DNA from: Membranipora membranacea
Taxonomy: Eukaryota > Bryozoa > Gymnolaemata > Cheilostomatida > Membraniporidae
Direction: 5' to 3'
Assembly: GCA_914767715.1 (NCBI GenBank)
Contig: OU612073.1
Coordinates: 24,924,001 to 24,988,000 of the forward strand
Length of the DNA stretch: 64,000 nt
The translations under genes were made by a program, and so were the position numbers. Shown piece by piece: positions 24,601 through 33,429 of the stretch (position 1 is its first letter; each line of letters starts with the position of its first letter). The notes under the pieces were generated by a model, which was not told the DNA's origin, did not search any database, and saw only the letters and a program-made list of their open reading frames with translations.

Positions 24601-25656
24601 CATTACCTTATAAAGACGATCACTTAATAAGAGCAGCTCACCTTTTCTTGTTTGATGTCCTCCTCACGTTTCTGAGTTTGCTCCTGTTTAGCCTGTATCT
24701 CACCGAGACGTGAGAGTAGATCTCTCAGTCTCTCCCGTCTGTCCGCTGGTCCCTCACCAAAGAAACATATCGGCTCACCCATACTCCTCAACTTAAGCTT
24801 CACCTCTGAGTCATCTGTAGGCACAGCTATGTGACGCGCCTAGATTTATATTGATAAAGTAAATGACATTGCAACACACGATTATTGGTGGATATCCATC
24901 ATTGTTACTCAAAGATATGGAGACCTTATGATGCTCATTGAATTACAATAATATAAATCATTTAACAAGGGAGTAGTTATATCGTACATGTAACTTTATA
25001 AAAAACAGTGCCATGTTTTTAGGATATATAGCCGAGTAATATCAACTAGTTGAACCTTTTTTTCTCTTGATTTGACCTACAAGGTTTACTAGATATAAAT
25101 TTTGGTCAAAAAAGTGAATGATGAAAAGGTAGTGACATAATTAATCAATTGTTACCCTTTTTCGTCGCTCAAACTCAGCTAACATAGCCTTAGTACTATC
25201 ACTTGGCTCGCCTCCTGTAACTTCCATTGTCTTACCTTAAATAAGTACAAATAGCAGATTAGAATAAACTGAATAAAGTTATGACATCAAAATTCAGTAA
25301 CAAAAGATTAGTAAACTTGGCTGAAACTTTTGTTTATCGAGATAGATGAGACAGAGGTCAACCAAGCTTTGACTAGGACTTGTGAGCAGAACAAGTCAAA
25401 ACATCATACCACAAGCGACCTGAGTGCACATGTGAGAAGTAAACTGTCACATACAACTAGGTTACCAGGAACCAGATTATAAACACCTACATATATACTT
25501 ACCATCACTGATGTTGATATTACCAGCTGATATACCGACTTGTATAAGAGAGTCAGCCTCAGTACCATGTCTTTTCATGTGCTCCTCTAGGGTGCCATGG
25601 TGTATGAGCCTCTGCTTCTTAGGTACTGAGACACTCTCTTCATCTGAATCTGACAT
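3620..25656 (-). CDS. PRPF4: U4/U6 small nuclear ribonucleoprotein Prp4, 10 coding exons, 509 aa
   Basis: Core subunit of the spliceosomal U4/U6 di-snRNP and U4/U6.U5 tri-snRNP, nuclear, acting with PRPF3 and PPIH. Minus-strand coding exons: 25656-25503, 25235-25156, 24839-24642, 22161-21988, 20004-19851, 16977-16761, 15817-15695, 8731-8624, 8188-8070, 3822-3620. All have AG/GT borders and compatible phases, total 1530 nt. Exon 3 (residues 79-144) holds the splicing-factor motif [19 protein letters not shown]; exon 4 has the conserved WYHEG and YSLPRA motifs. Exons 5-10 encode the WD40 propeller, with [39 protein letters not shown] and FDRTFKLW. The family is about 520 aa in vertebrates, so this is full length. 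The ATG at 25656 sits just inside an exon with a 3' splice site at 25666-25667, implying an upstream leader exon ending at 25749. Introns reach 7 kb and are loaded with repeats. Identity is near certain. Confidence 0.97.
3823..8069 (-). other. Intron 9 of PRPF4, with a LINE relic
   Basis: A 4.2-kb intron. Apart from the LINE fragment at 5.16-6.0 kb I see only AT-rich sequence. The short open frames here (for example 4786-5007 and 6079-6276) show no protein-family pattern. Confidence 0.7.
5160..6003 (+). pseudogene. Decayed LINE fragment (reverse-transcriptase C-terminus)
   Basis: Translation in shifting frames gives the end of a non-LTR retrotransposon ORF: a [18 protein letters not shown] segment near 5382-5435, then RLFKEIF, and finally [18 protein letters not shown] ending in a stop at about 5817-5819. 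Several frame changes and stops separate the pieces. The stop is followed by a 3' UTR and an AATAAA near 5983-5988. Only the post-catalytic tail of the ORF is present, so this is an old 5'-truncated insertion in an intron of PRPF4, in antisense to that gene. The clade looks different from the LINE at 0.4-1.6 kb. Confidence 0.7.
8190..8232. repeat. (TATG)n microsatellite
   Basis: Short GTATG/TATG tetranucleotide run lying directly beside the 3' splice site of PRPF4 exon 9 (acceptor AG at 8189-8190), within the polypyrimidine side of that intron. Confidence 0.8.
8529..8612. repeat. 17-bp tandem repeat, about 4-5 copies
   Basis: ACAGTATTTGTATTGTG repeats in tandem with one extended copy (GGTATTG insertion). 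It lies just downstream of the 5' splice site of PRPF4 exon 8, inside intron 8. Confidence 0.9.
8732..11430. other. Left half of PRPF4 intron 7, nothing recognised
   Basis: Contains a poly(G) run at about 9410-9423 and a hairpin with AGGTAATAT arms near 10080-10115. I find no coding signal; the frame at 9448-9729 (minus) has no ATG context or family pattern. Confidence 0.5.
11433..11960. repeat. Dispersed repeat with internal hairpin, two copies in tandem
   Basis: A unit starting near CCATTAAA at 11430 recurs at 11783 with about 90% identity. Each copy contains a 39-bp hairpin (11441-11479 and 11796-11834) with arms TTGCAGAGAAAA and TTTTCTCTGCAA. The second part of the unit (about 11588-11773) recurs again at 13989-14174. 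The second copy of the first part carries a poly(C) expansion at about 11880-11896. I do not recognise the family; it has no coding potential. Confidence 0.85.
11961..13355. other. PRPF4 intron 7, middle part, nothing coding
   Basis: Holds a poly(C) run near 12437-12448 and a short direct repeat of TCCTGTATCCTCACACACA at about 12613-12658. No gene or known element was recognised. Confidence 0.5.
13358..13490. repeat. 9-bp minisatellite (CCCACAGAA/CCTACAGAA)n
   Basis: About 14 tandem 9-bp units that alternate between CCCACAGAA and CCTACAGAA, in intron 7 of PRPF4. Confidence 0.95.
13987..14176. repeat. Third copy of the dispersed repeat seen at 11.4-11.96 kb
   Basis: Matches 11587-11773 closely over its whole length, including GATTGCTGGGTGTCTGTCCG and GGTCTCATGGTCTGCTCTAG. 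The hairpin half of the unit is missing. Same orientation as the earlier copies. Confidence 0.9.
14180..14910. other. PRPF4 intron 7, nothing recognised
   Basis: AT-rich, without coding pattern, tandem repeat or recognisable element. Confidence 0.4.
14912..15001. repeat. 12-bp minisatellite (GTGGGTGCTGTA)n
   Basis: Seven or so units alternating GTGGGTGCTGTA and GTGAGTGCTGTA. The repeat gives artefactual low-complexity open frames in two phases and is not a gene. Confidence 0.95.
15002..15694. other. PRPF4 intron 7, end next to exon 7
   Basis: Contains a short (GTCT)n near 15551-15563. No other feature was recognised. Confidence 0.4.
16411..16440. repeat. 30-bp near-perfect palindrome
   Basis: ACAGAGTAAGGATAT is followed directly by its near-perfect inverse (14 of 15 positions), without a loop. 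It lies in intron 6 of PRPF4, about 670 bp from exon 7. Function unknown. Confidence 0.8.
16978..19850. other. Intron 5 of PRPF4, nothing recognised
   Basis: 2.9 kb of AT-rich intron. The only structure I noticed is a direct duplication of a GCAGAGTGAGAGAGACACCC segment at about 17531-17580. Confidence 0.5.
20005..21066. other. Intron 4 of PRPF4, left part
   Basis: No coding pattern. A short GC-rich patch lies at about 20640-20695 (runs of C and G around GGGGGGCC). Confidence 0.4.
21070..21401. repeat. 15-bp satellite, left block
   Basis: About 22 tandem copies of ACTCATATACTGTAT with scattered changes (CCTATA, AATATA, ATAATG). It is open in several frames and yields low-complexity Tyr/Ser/Gln/Met peptides that are not genes. 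The array is interrupted by the MITE at 21402-21775 and resumes at 21776. Confidence 0.97.
21402..21775. mobile_element. 374-bp MITE with TA target duplication and tRNA-like core
   Basis: Terminal inverted repeats CCGTAATCCCTCTCCTATA (left) and its inverse of CCGTAATCCCTCACCTATA (right) differ at one position. The element is flanked by TA on both sides, as in Tc1/mariner-type insertions. It splits an otherwise continuous 15-bp satellite, so the insertion is visible directly. Inside, on the minus strand, lies a tRNA-like stretch of about 75 nt: A-box-like TAGCTCAGTGGTAGAGCG (21621-21638) and B-box-like GAGTTCGAAACCC (21584-21597), with a cloverleaf-like spacing. It has no transposase, so it is non-autonomous. 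A related tRNA-like segment with the same ATGCTCCAGTTATAA flank is at about 59.69-59.83 kb. Confidence 0.85.
21776..21966. repeat. 15-bp satellite, right block
   Basis: About 12-13 further copies of the same 15-bp unit as at 21070-21401. It ends about 20 bp from the 5' splice site of PRPF4 exon 4 (exon end 21988). Confidence 0.97.
22162..24641. other. Intron 3 of PRPF4, nothing recognised
   Basis: 2.5 kb, AT-rich. The open frames at 22394-22585, 22552-22791 and 23006-23284 lack family patterns. A short tandem duplication (CACTCCACCAAAATG) lies near 24513-24545. Confidence 0.5.
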
Positions 25657-25749
25657 CCTCACTAACTAAAACAGCAGTAATTACAGTATGTATGTATACT
25701 AAGAAACTGTAAATAGGTCAGAAGAATTCAGACTTTGGTTATACATACC
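25657..25749 (-). promoter_or_regulatory. PRPF4: 5' UTR splice of PRPF4
   Basis: The first coding exon begins at 25665, right after a consensus acceptor (CTGTTTTAG) and nine bases before the ATG at 25656. A matching donor GCAG|GTATGT lies at 25749/25748, so the leader is probably spliced with a short intron of about 83 nt. The transcription start should lie shortly upstream of 25750; I see no clear TATA box. Confidence 0.5.
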
Positions 25750-25789
25750 TGCATCTTACACTTCCGTTAATCATGCTGACAGTTGATGT

Positions 25790-28645
25790 GGTGCCTGGGA
25801 TTTCCCTGATAATGTATGAACTATGACACAGCCTGGTCTGTCTTGGCAAGGTTTGTTGTAGGTAGGGGTGGCGAATCAGAGCTTGTCGACTCTTACATGG
25901 ATCCATAGACAAATAAATTTTCTTAAATTTGTTTCAAGGGTCTCTGCATCTTGATTGACTTTCCCTGTTACACTTAGTGATGGCAAAGTCTCGGTCTCGT
26001 GAGACTTGTCTCCACGAGACACTGTCTCATCACACACCCTTGATATATGTCAAGACTTGTTCATTATATACACTGTTATTGTCACCGTTTTTATCGTCAC
26101 AGTTTTTTTAAAACCAAAAAAGTGAATAACACCAAAAAAGTGGCAGTTTTCAATTTTATCGGCATCAATCTATGTCTCGGTCTTGTCTCGAATTTTTATT
26201 GCTGTCTCGGTCTCGTTCTGTCTCGGCAAAATCTGACAATTTGCCATCACTAGTTACACTCAACTAAAACTTAATTCAAGTGAACATAAGCGCGGAAACC
26301 CTGAAACTCTATACCTTTGATTGACCAACGAGGGGCCTGTTGAAACTACTAGCCTACTCGAAGAAGAAACAGGCATTGAAAAAAGCAGTGAAAATTCAAA
26401 ATGATGACAATGGACACCAGGGAGTTAGGATATCTGGGGGTGGCGACATCTCAGCAAAAATGCAAGATTTTGGGTCTTGCAACAAGTTGCAACAGCTTTG
26501 CAATTCTGGAGTCACAAGACTCTTGCAAGACAAATCTGAGAAGACTGACGGCGTCTCAATTCTGAGCTTGTTGCAGGACAGTTGCAATATGATATGTTAC
26601 TAAATCTAATTGCAATCCATAGGGCTGTGATTTTGACAGTATGGACCTATTCTATTATTGGACGCTGTCGCTGGAAACTAGACTTATCAAGGTACGAATC
26701 AAAAATAGGAGGCTGCTGATAGCTTCAGAGATGTATCTCCTCCCACAGTGCCACTCTATACTTTATTCATCTACCCATGAAACTTTCTCATTTTGATGTT
26801 TGAACAAGCTTGTCAAGACACCGGCTATCCCCTTGATACTGGATGTTGTCAAAATAAAGGCATGCAAGTCCTAGGGTAGCCATGTGTTGGCTGTGATTAG
26901 TTTGGGAGCGTGCCAATGCCAGCAGCAGCAATGTACGTAATTGTAATGTATGTCCATGAAAGTAATATCATGATGACCCTGCCTGCATACACCTTTATCT
27001 TCATCACAAAGGTCAGGAGCTGGAACTAGTAAGTATAGTATCAGAATCAATATCAAACTCATTGTTCTTACCAGTTACTGAGCTGACTGTCACCAATCTT
27101 GTTAAATATATCATGATGATATATATATATATATATCTATCATCATGATATATTTCACTAAATATACATATACTACTTGTTGTTCATTCATTCAATCATC
27201 CATATTATTTTTATTATTATATTTTTTTTTTGTAGTACATTAGCCTACCACATACAAGAGTTTATTAGAAATACCCTTGTTAACCAGTGATACGGTGTTC
27301 AATAAACTAAATGACGCAGCAGCACCCCTCCTGGTGACATTGATAGACAGTGGAATGGAAGATGTTCTGTTCAATTTTCAATTAGGTTCCCTTCATTCAT
27401 TTATTTTCAACATTGGTCATTTCACATTTTGGACATAATAGTCCGAAGAAGCTCACAGGTAAATTACATGATCTCTCATCAAAAGTTACCGATAGATTAT
27501 CGGATGAAATCCTTGGACATCATCTAATTGACACTCAAAACTGTATACATTTCAGACTAGAAAATCATAAGAGTGCAGGTAAGTTATGGTATACACTAAA
27601 ATGTTGATTTTTCATGCATATGTCTGTGTACTAAAACTATCAGGAATATCCGGTTTATTAAAAGTCAGAAGTTCTTGAGTCATCAGATTGGTCACCCATC
27701 AGATTTGTTGAGACATTAGCAGTCCACATTCAAAACAGCTTAGGCCATTTACTGTACCTTTCTTCCTCAAATCATACCTGAAACTGGCAGCAGCTGTTCT
27801 TTGATCAGGTTATATATGCCACTGTTGTTAGTTTGCTTCTAATTTGTAAGGTAAAATAATAATTATCTTTTTTCAGCAGAGAGATTATTACAGTAGTCGT
27901 AGAGTAGAGTATTATTACTGTATTAAAATAGTAACCAAGTAAGAGCAGTATAGAGTGTTAGCTAGAGTGTAATTTTAGTACTGCCCCTAACTTGGAACTG
28001 ATGATAGATAAGCTTCATATCAATCATATCATATTCATATAAGACTTTTACCTCAACCAAACTATCCCAAGTCTCTACTAATTTTGGGTTGAAAATCCAT
28101 GTAAAAGTTATTATTTATTATCATATTAAAATTATTGCTATTTGAATATTTATTTGTGTAGATATCTCTTACCTCTTACCTCTTCTTCTTTAGCACGTCA
28201 TATGTCATATGAATGCTTAGCTAGACATTGGTTGGGGAAGGGGCAAAGCTTGTCCACTCTTGCTACCTATCGGTTCATAATCTAAGGTTGACAAGCAATG
28301 TTCGGTGGGAAGGAGGAAGTGCAATGTACTCCAATCAATACTCAGTAATCTGAATCCAGTGGTAAACTGACACCGAAAGCTTTAGCCTTGACCAATTAAA
28401 ATTTGTGTTCCATTCAGCATCACATGTTATCCCCCAATGAGGTTACACAAGCCACATGCCCTGAAGACTTGAGCCCTAAACTCTAAAAAGGGATTGGAGC
28501 TCACACCCCACCTCTTATATTCCTTCTGACTGGTTAACTATACATATTTTCCCAATGCATAAGAATTGAGGAAAGTATTAACCATGCCTTTACATGGCCT
28601 TTATAAGCTCATGTAGGGGTTTATGATAATCTACTTAAACTAATG
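25790..28645. other. Intergenic space between PRPF4 (-) and CHMP2B (+)
   Basis: The two genes are divergent, with 3.7 kb between start codons. The stretch holds a long palindrome at 27104-27155 and a SINE at its right side. The frames at 26340-26603 and 27413-27607 have no recognisable family pattern. The repeated TCTCGGTCTCG/GTCTCG words at about 25990-26225 are low-complexity. Confidence 0.5.
27104..27155. repeat. Perfect 18-bp inverted repeat with AT loop
   Basis: AAATATATCATGATGATA (27104-27121) is the exact inverse complement of 27138-27155, around an AT dinucleotide loop. It would form a cruciform or a stable hairpin. No flanking duplication is evident. Confidence 0.9.
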
Positions 28646-28647
28646 AC

Positions 28648-28892
28648 AGGATGTAGGAGGTGGCTCTGTTGGTTAGAGCGCCGGACTTCAACACGCAGGT
28701 GTTGAAGGTCGTGGGTTCGAATCCCGCTGCAGTCCATCTTCTACTGGGGATTGGTTGGCCCCCAGATGTGCTCCGACCTGCCTGCGAACTGAGAGCAAAT
28801 TGGCGCAGATATTGCGGCCTCGCCATTAAGGCATGCCTTGGGATGGGCGAGTGATATGACATCGGATTTTAATCAACCTTTTAACCTTTTAA
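28648..28892 (+). mobile_element. tRNA-derived SINE (family 1), full-length copy
   Basis: The 5' part is tRNA-like: A box TGGCTCTGTTGGTTAGAGC (28662-28680) and B box GGTTCGAATCCC (28713-28724). It is followed by a tRNA-unrelated body (GATGTGCTCCGACCTGCCTG, GAGAGCAAATTGGCGCAGA, TTGGGATGGGCGAGTGATAT) and an AATCAACCTTTT tail. The body recurs inverted at 61.27-61.48 kb and 63.28-63.42 kb, which shows that this is a dispersed family and not a functional tRNA gene. Confidence 0.88.
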
Positions 28893-29316
28893 TGTTGTAG
28901 TGGGTAGCATTGAAGCCATTCAATCTAAAAGTTTCTGGAATGAATGCTGGTCACTCCCCATGCTGCTTATGGATGTGAGCTCTCCATCCATAACCATTCT
29001 TATTATGTAATCATACTCTCATTTATACCAAAAGGGGCATCGGATAGCAATAAAATTCTCAATATTACATCACTGTTAGTCATATGACTTTTTTTTACAA
29101 GGAGATCCAACATACATATATGCCTAGACAACACTGTCACGGTTTCCTAAATACTAGCTGACTATCATTGAGGCCGTTCTCCATTGCATCGGTATCGGTG
29201 TTTATGAGCTCATGACATCATCTGATTCTATCACTCTCTCGCCTAGCTGGTGCTTGGCAGTGACTCTATTCTCTGCTAATTCAATCATCACTAATATGCT
29301 TTTATTACTCTTACAG
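28893..29316. other. Upstream region / 5' intron of CHMP2B
   Basis: The start-codon exon of CHMP2B begins at 29317 after a TTACAG acceptor, so this stretch is probably intron between a non-coding leader exon and the first coding exon. I could not place the leader exon. Confidence 0.4.
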
Positions 29317-29327
29317 ATTCAGAAGCA

Positions 29328-31774
29328 ATGCCTCTATTTGGGAAAGAACCAACTGTCAAAGGTAGGAGCTGTAATCATTAGGCCCCTTTGATGTAGCTGA
29401 GTAATAATGGTTATTGCTCTGCTACTCTGTTGTCTGTCTGTTAGACCACATTGTTATATATTATCTTGTGTTTCTGGTGTTGACTCTAATAGAAGTGAAG
29501 TCCTCAGGTAGTATAATGATTTGTATTTTATATTTATAGATCAGTTAAGGCAGCAGGATAGAGCCTTGAAAAAAGTTGATAGAGATTTGGCCAGAGACCG
29601 GAATGGACTGGAAAGACAGGAGAAAATGCTGGTTAGTATTCATTCAAACACCAAAACACAGTTAAACACATCATAATATTGAAAATGGCAAGTGCATGTC
29701 TGACTGCCTAGAATCCAATCGTGTCTGTGTTTGGCCTGATCTGTCTGAATTCCAGTTTGTTTCGATACTACTGGTGAGCTGTCGGTGCTGTCGGCTTGAA
29801 GAAGGCAACTCCTAAAGTAGGCATATCGGAACACACTTGATCTAAGCATCATATGTCCAATATAATATAGGGCCTGGCTACTAAGCTTTTATTTTTGAGT
29901 GAACACCAAAGGTTGGTTCCTAGGAGTGAAGCCTGTAGCTCAATGAGCTCCGCTTTCTTTTTAGGAGCAGCAAATAAAACAAGCAGCTAAACGAGGAGAT
30001 AAACAATCAGCCACCATCCTGGCTAAACAGCTCATCAATCTGAGGAAGACTAAGACTAAATCTATGGCTACAGGCGCTCGTGTTCAGTCTATAGGTATGC
30101 AGAGTAAGGTCATGAACTCTAACATGAAAATGGCTGAGGCAATGGGCACAACGACCAAGGTAGGATTAAAATAAACCGGTATTTTGTTTGAGCTATAAAA
30201 AAATTCAGAATTTGTCTCATAAATATGATCACTGCATCTTACTAATTACCATACTGCTCGAAAACAAAATATTAATGTTACGCTACTGGTGAATAATGAA
30301 GTTAAGTACCAGTAAGAAATTAGAGGCTAGGTTTCCTCACATCAGTAGATCATCACCCACACTCATATATCTGAGGTTGAGTACTACACTACTGCTTGCT
30401 GCTGCTTCTGGATGATCTGCTTTAGAGGCTCTGGAGTGATTTTGGTTTACTTAGTGAAAGAACACTACAATCCTCGAATCACTTCATAATATTCTTATGA
30501 GAGAAGACATCTTTAATTGACTTGCAAGTGATTGTATACTTGATGATATGATTTGGTTCTCTTCATCAGACAATGCAGCAGATGAACAAAGTAATGGACC
30601 CACAGAAGATGCAGGCTCAGATGAATCAGTTTACTAAAGAGAGTATGAAGATGGGTATGACTGAGGATATGAGTAAGTATTATAATATATACAGCTAGGT
30701 AGTTAGAACAATGGTTAGAACAGGGGGACTTAATAACCGCTATGCGGTCAAAACAAGAGGAGATAATGAAGTAATAATTCCGTAAAAATGTGATCAGCCT
30801 GGAGTTGCTTCTACTTGCCAAATTAGGACACAACTCCTTTGATCATATCCAAGTTGTGTTTTAGCCTATTTGAGATTATGGATTATTTATTTGGTTATGT
30901 AAACTGCTAATTATCATTGCGTTAGCTGTGAAATGATACATGACTAAAAACTAAATATGTTGATAAAACCGGAACTCACTTGGAAAATACTAATTGATGT
31001 GAGCCCTATTCATTGAGCACCAAAACTCTTTGACTTCTCTGGTTAAAAGTTTCCACCTTGAAATTCGCTGGAACAATCAATATAAGCTTACACTGGTAGT
31101 TTTTTTTCCTGTCCACTCATTTTGAGCTCATTCTTAACACGCTCACAGCTTCTATAACTGTGACTTTCCTGTAAACCTGTCAATAAGATCGTGCAATTAC
31201 ATATCTCTGAGCAGACTATAACGTGTGTTATACTCTATCTCACAAAGTCAGTATCAAGTCTTAATATTTGTAACTGCTGTTTTTTTTTAGTAAACGACAC
31301 ATTAGATGAGATGTTGGATGAATCAGGAGATGAAGAAGAACAAGACGCCATCGTAACACAAGTACTCGATGAGATCGGTATCGATATCTCCGGCAAGGTA
31401 AATAGTAATAGGCTTTTCTTGTTACTTCTAACTAACCACTGAAAACAATAATCAAACGAATACATCAGTTTCTCAACGCCATTTGTTATAAGATTACCAT
31501 TTTAATATGGTGTTTGTGTAAAATGACAATTACCTGTGTTGTGTCTGGCCAAAAATAAATGCAGAGTGTAGAGCATTGACTACTCTCGAGTATTGTGACA
31601 GCTGCCTGCACTAGCACTAGCATTAACTCACCATCAGTCTCATCCTCATTGTCAGCGTTTTATTTTTAGCTCGCTGATGCACCATCTGCTCATGGCGGAA
31701 AACTCGGAGCAACAGCTTCAAAAATGACTGATGATGACTTAGAAAGACAATTAGCAGCGCTTAAAACATCATAA
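29328..31774 (+). CDS. CHMP2B: Charged multivesicular body protein 2b (ESCRT-III), 6 coding exons, 211 aa
   Basis: ESCRT-III subunit that polymerises on endosomal and other membranes for inward budding and scission and recruits VPS4 through its C-terminus. Coding exons: 29328-29361, 29540-29631, 29965-30159, 30570-30672, 31291-31397, 31670-31774; AG/GT borders and phases agree, total 636 nt. The N-terminal half is the basic coiled Snf7 core (RDRNGLERQEKML, AKQLINLRKTKTKS, VMNSNMKMAEAMGTT). An acidic middle (DEMLDESGDEEEQDAIV) precedes QVLDEIGIDISGK. The C-terminal DDDLERQLAALK fits the MIT-interacting motif. Human CHMP2B is 213 aa and shares MINDTLD, the QVLDEIGI block and the C-terminal motif, which separate it from CHMP2A. 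The 5' end starts in an exon whose acceptor is at 29316, so the leader is spliced. The 3' UTR may run through a minisatellite to AATAAA at 33406. Confidence 0.97.
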
Positions 31775-32275
31775 TAATTAACCTTGTAACGTCGTACATC
31801 ACTCATCACTCAAACTGTACATGATAGCTTCATCGTGATAGTTCTCAGCTCATTATTTGATTGGACAAGTCACTGAGAAAGAGAGATAGAGAAGAGATGC
31901 CAGGCATTCTCCATCACTAAGAAACTCATCTCAGATACAATGGAGATACTTGTTTGTTAATACACTAGCTGTTATACTTTAACAAGTGTAATACGATGAT
32001 TTATGTGTATGGGATTACAGGCGTATCTGGGATTACAGGCGTATCTGTATGACTGAGAGAAGGCTAGTACTGTTGGTTTTACACTAATAGCATGATGTCA
32101 CCTTTTGATTTCTGCTTTGAATTAGTGCTTTTTATATAATAATATTATGTGATATCATTTTAAATCAACATATAATACCATATATTAATATGTTATATTA
32201 TATCACTGTCTGCAGGTTACTGGCTTGGATCCTGTTGTCAGATGATCAAATACCAAAATTAGGATTGTAATTATT
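31775..32275 (+). other. 3' UTR / downstream of CHMP2B
   Basis: No canonical AATAAA was found between the stop codon and the minisatellite. A GGGATTACAGGCGTATCT word is directly duplicated at about 32010-32047. No other feature was recognised. Confidence 0.4.
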
Positions 32276-32284
32276 TATTTTTAT

Positions 32285-33212
32285 ATCACACTGGGCCCTC
32301 CATCAGATATCACACTGGGCCCTCCATCAGATAACTAGTTTTATATCACACTGGGCCCTCCATCAGATAACTAGTTTTATATCACACTGGGCCCTCCATC
32401 AGATAACTAGTTTTATATCACACTGGGCCCTCCATCAGATAACTAGTTTTATATCACACTGGGCCCTCCACCAGATAACTAGTTTTATATCACACTGGGC
32501 CCTCCATCAGATAACTAGTTTTATATCACACTGGGCCCTCCACCAGATAACTAGTTTTATATCACACTGGGCCCTCCACCAGATAACTAGTTTTATATCA
32601 CACTGGGCCCTCCACCAGATAACTAGTTTTATATCACACTGGGCCCTCCATCAGATAACTAGTTTTATATCACACTGGGCCCTCCATCAGATAACTAGTT
32701 TTATATCACACTGGGCCCTCCACCAGATAACTAGTTTTATATCACACTGGGCCCTCCATCAGATAACTAGTTTTATATCACACTGGGCCCTCCACCAGAT
32801 AACTAGTTTTATATCACACTGGGCCCTCCATCAGATAACTAGTTTTATATCACACTGGGCCCTCCATCAGATAACTGGTTTTATATCACACTGGGCCCTC
32901 CATCAGATAACTAGTTTTATATCACACTGGGCCCTCCACCAGATAACTAGTTTTATATCACACTGGGCCCTCCATCAGATAACTAGTTTTATATCACACT
33001 GGGCCCTCCATCAGATAACTAGTTTTATATCACACTGGGCCCTCCATCAGATAACTAGTTTTATATCACACTGGGCCCTCCATCAGATAACTAGTTTTAT
33101 ATCACACTGGGCCCTCCATCAGATAACTAGTTTTATATCACACTGGGCCCTCCATCAGATAACTAGTTTATGTCACACTGGGCCCTCCATCAGATAACTA
33201 GTTTATGTGACT
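32285..33212. repeat. 36-bp minisatellite, about 26 copies
   Basis: The unit is TTTTATATCACACTGGGCCC followed by TCCATCAGATAACTAG, repeated head to tail with few changes (CATC versus CACC is the main variant). The last two units are shortened (TTTATGTCACACTGG). Each unit contains the GGGCCC palindrome and, across the junction, AACTAGTTT. It lies about 0.5 kb past the CHMP2B stop. Confidence 0.97.
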
Positions 33213-33405
33213 AAAATACCTAGATTCTCACTACTACATACTTCTAATTTACTCTGCCTGCTTTGCTTTAAAAATGAAAACAAAGGTTCGAGTCTGAATT
33301 CATCTGCCAATGGCACTGTACTGATGGTAGGGTCACTTCTCTGATTTTGTCCTCCACATGTAGAGTACATCATCAACCACACCTATTACGATTCATTTAT
33401 TTTGT

Positions 33406-33411
33406 AATAAA
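33406..33411 (+). terminator. Candidate poly(A) signal for CHMP2B
   Basis: First clear AATAAA downstream of the CHMP2B stop. If used, the 3' UTR would be about 1.65 kb and would include the whole 36-bp minisatellite. A non-canonical site upstream is equally possible. Confidence 0.3.
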
Positions 33412-33429
33412 GATGTAAAACTATTCACT

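Noticed and set aside
28660-28730. Functional tRNA gene
   Set aside because: A and B boxes are present, but the acceptor stem and anticodon arm do not pair cleanly, and the sequence continues into a body shared by other dispersed copies.
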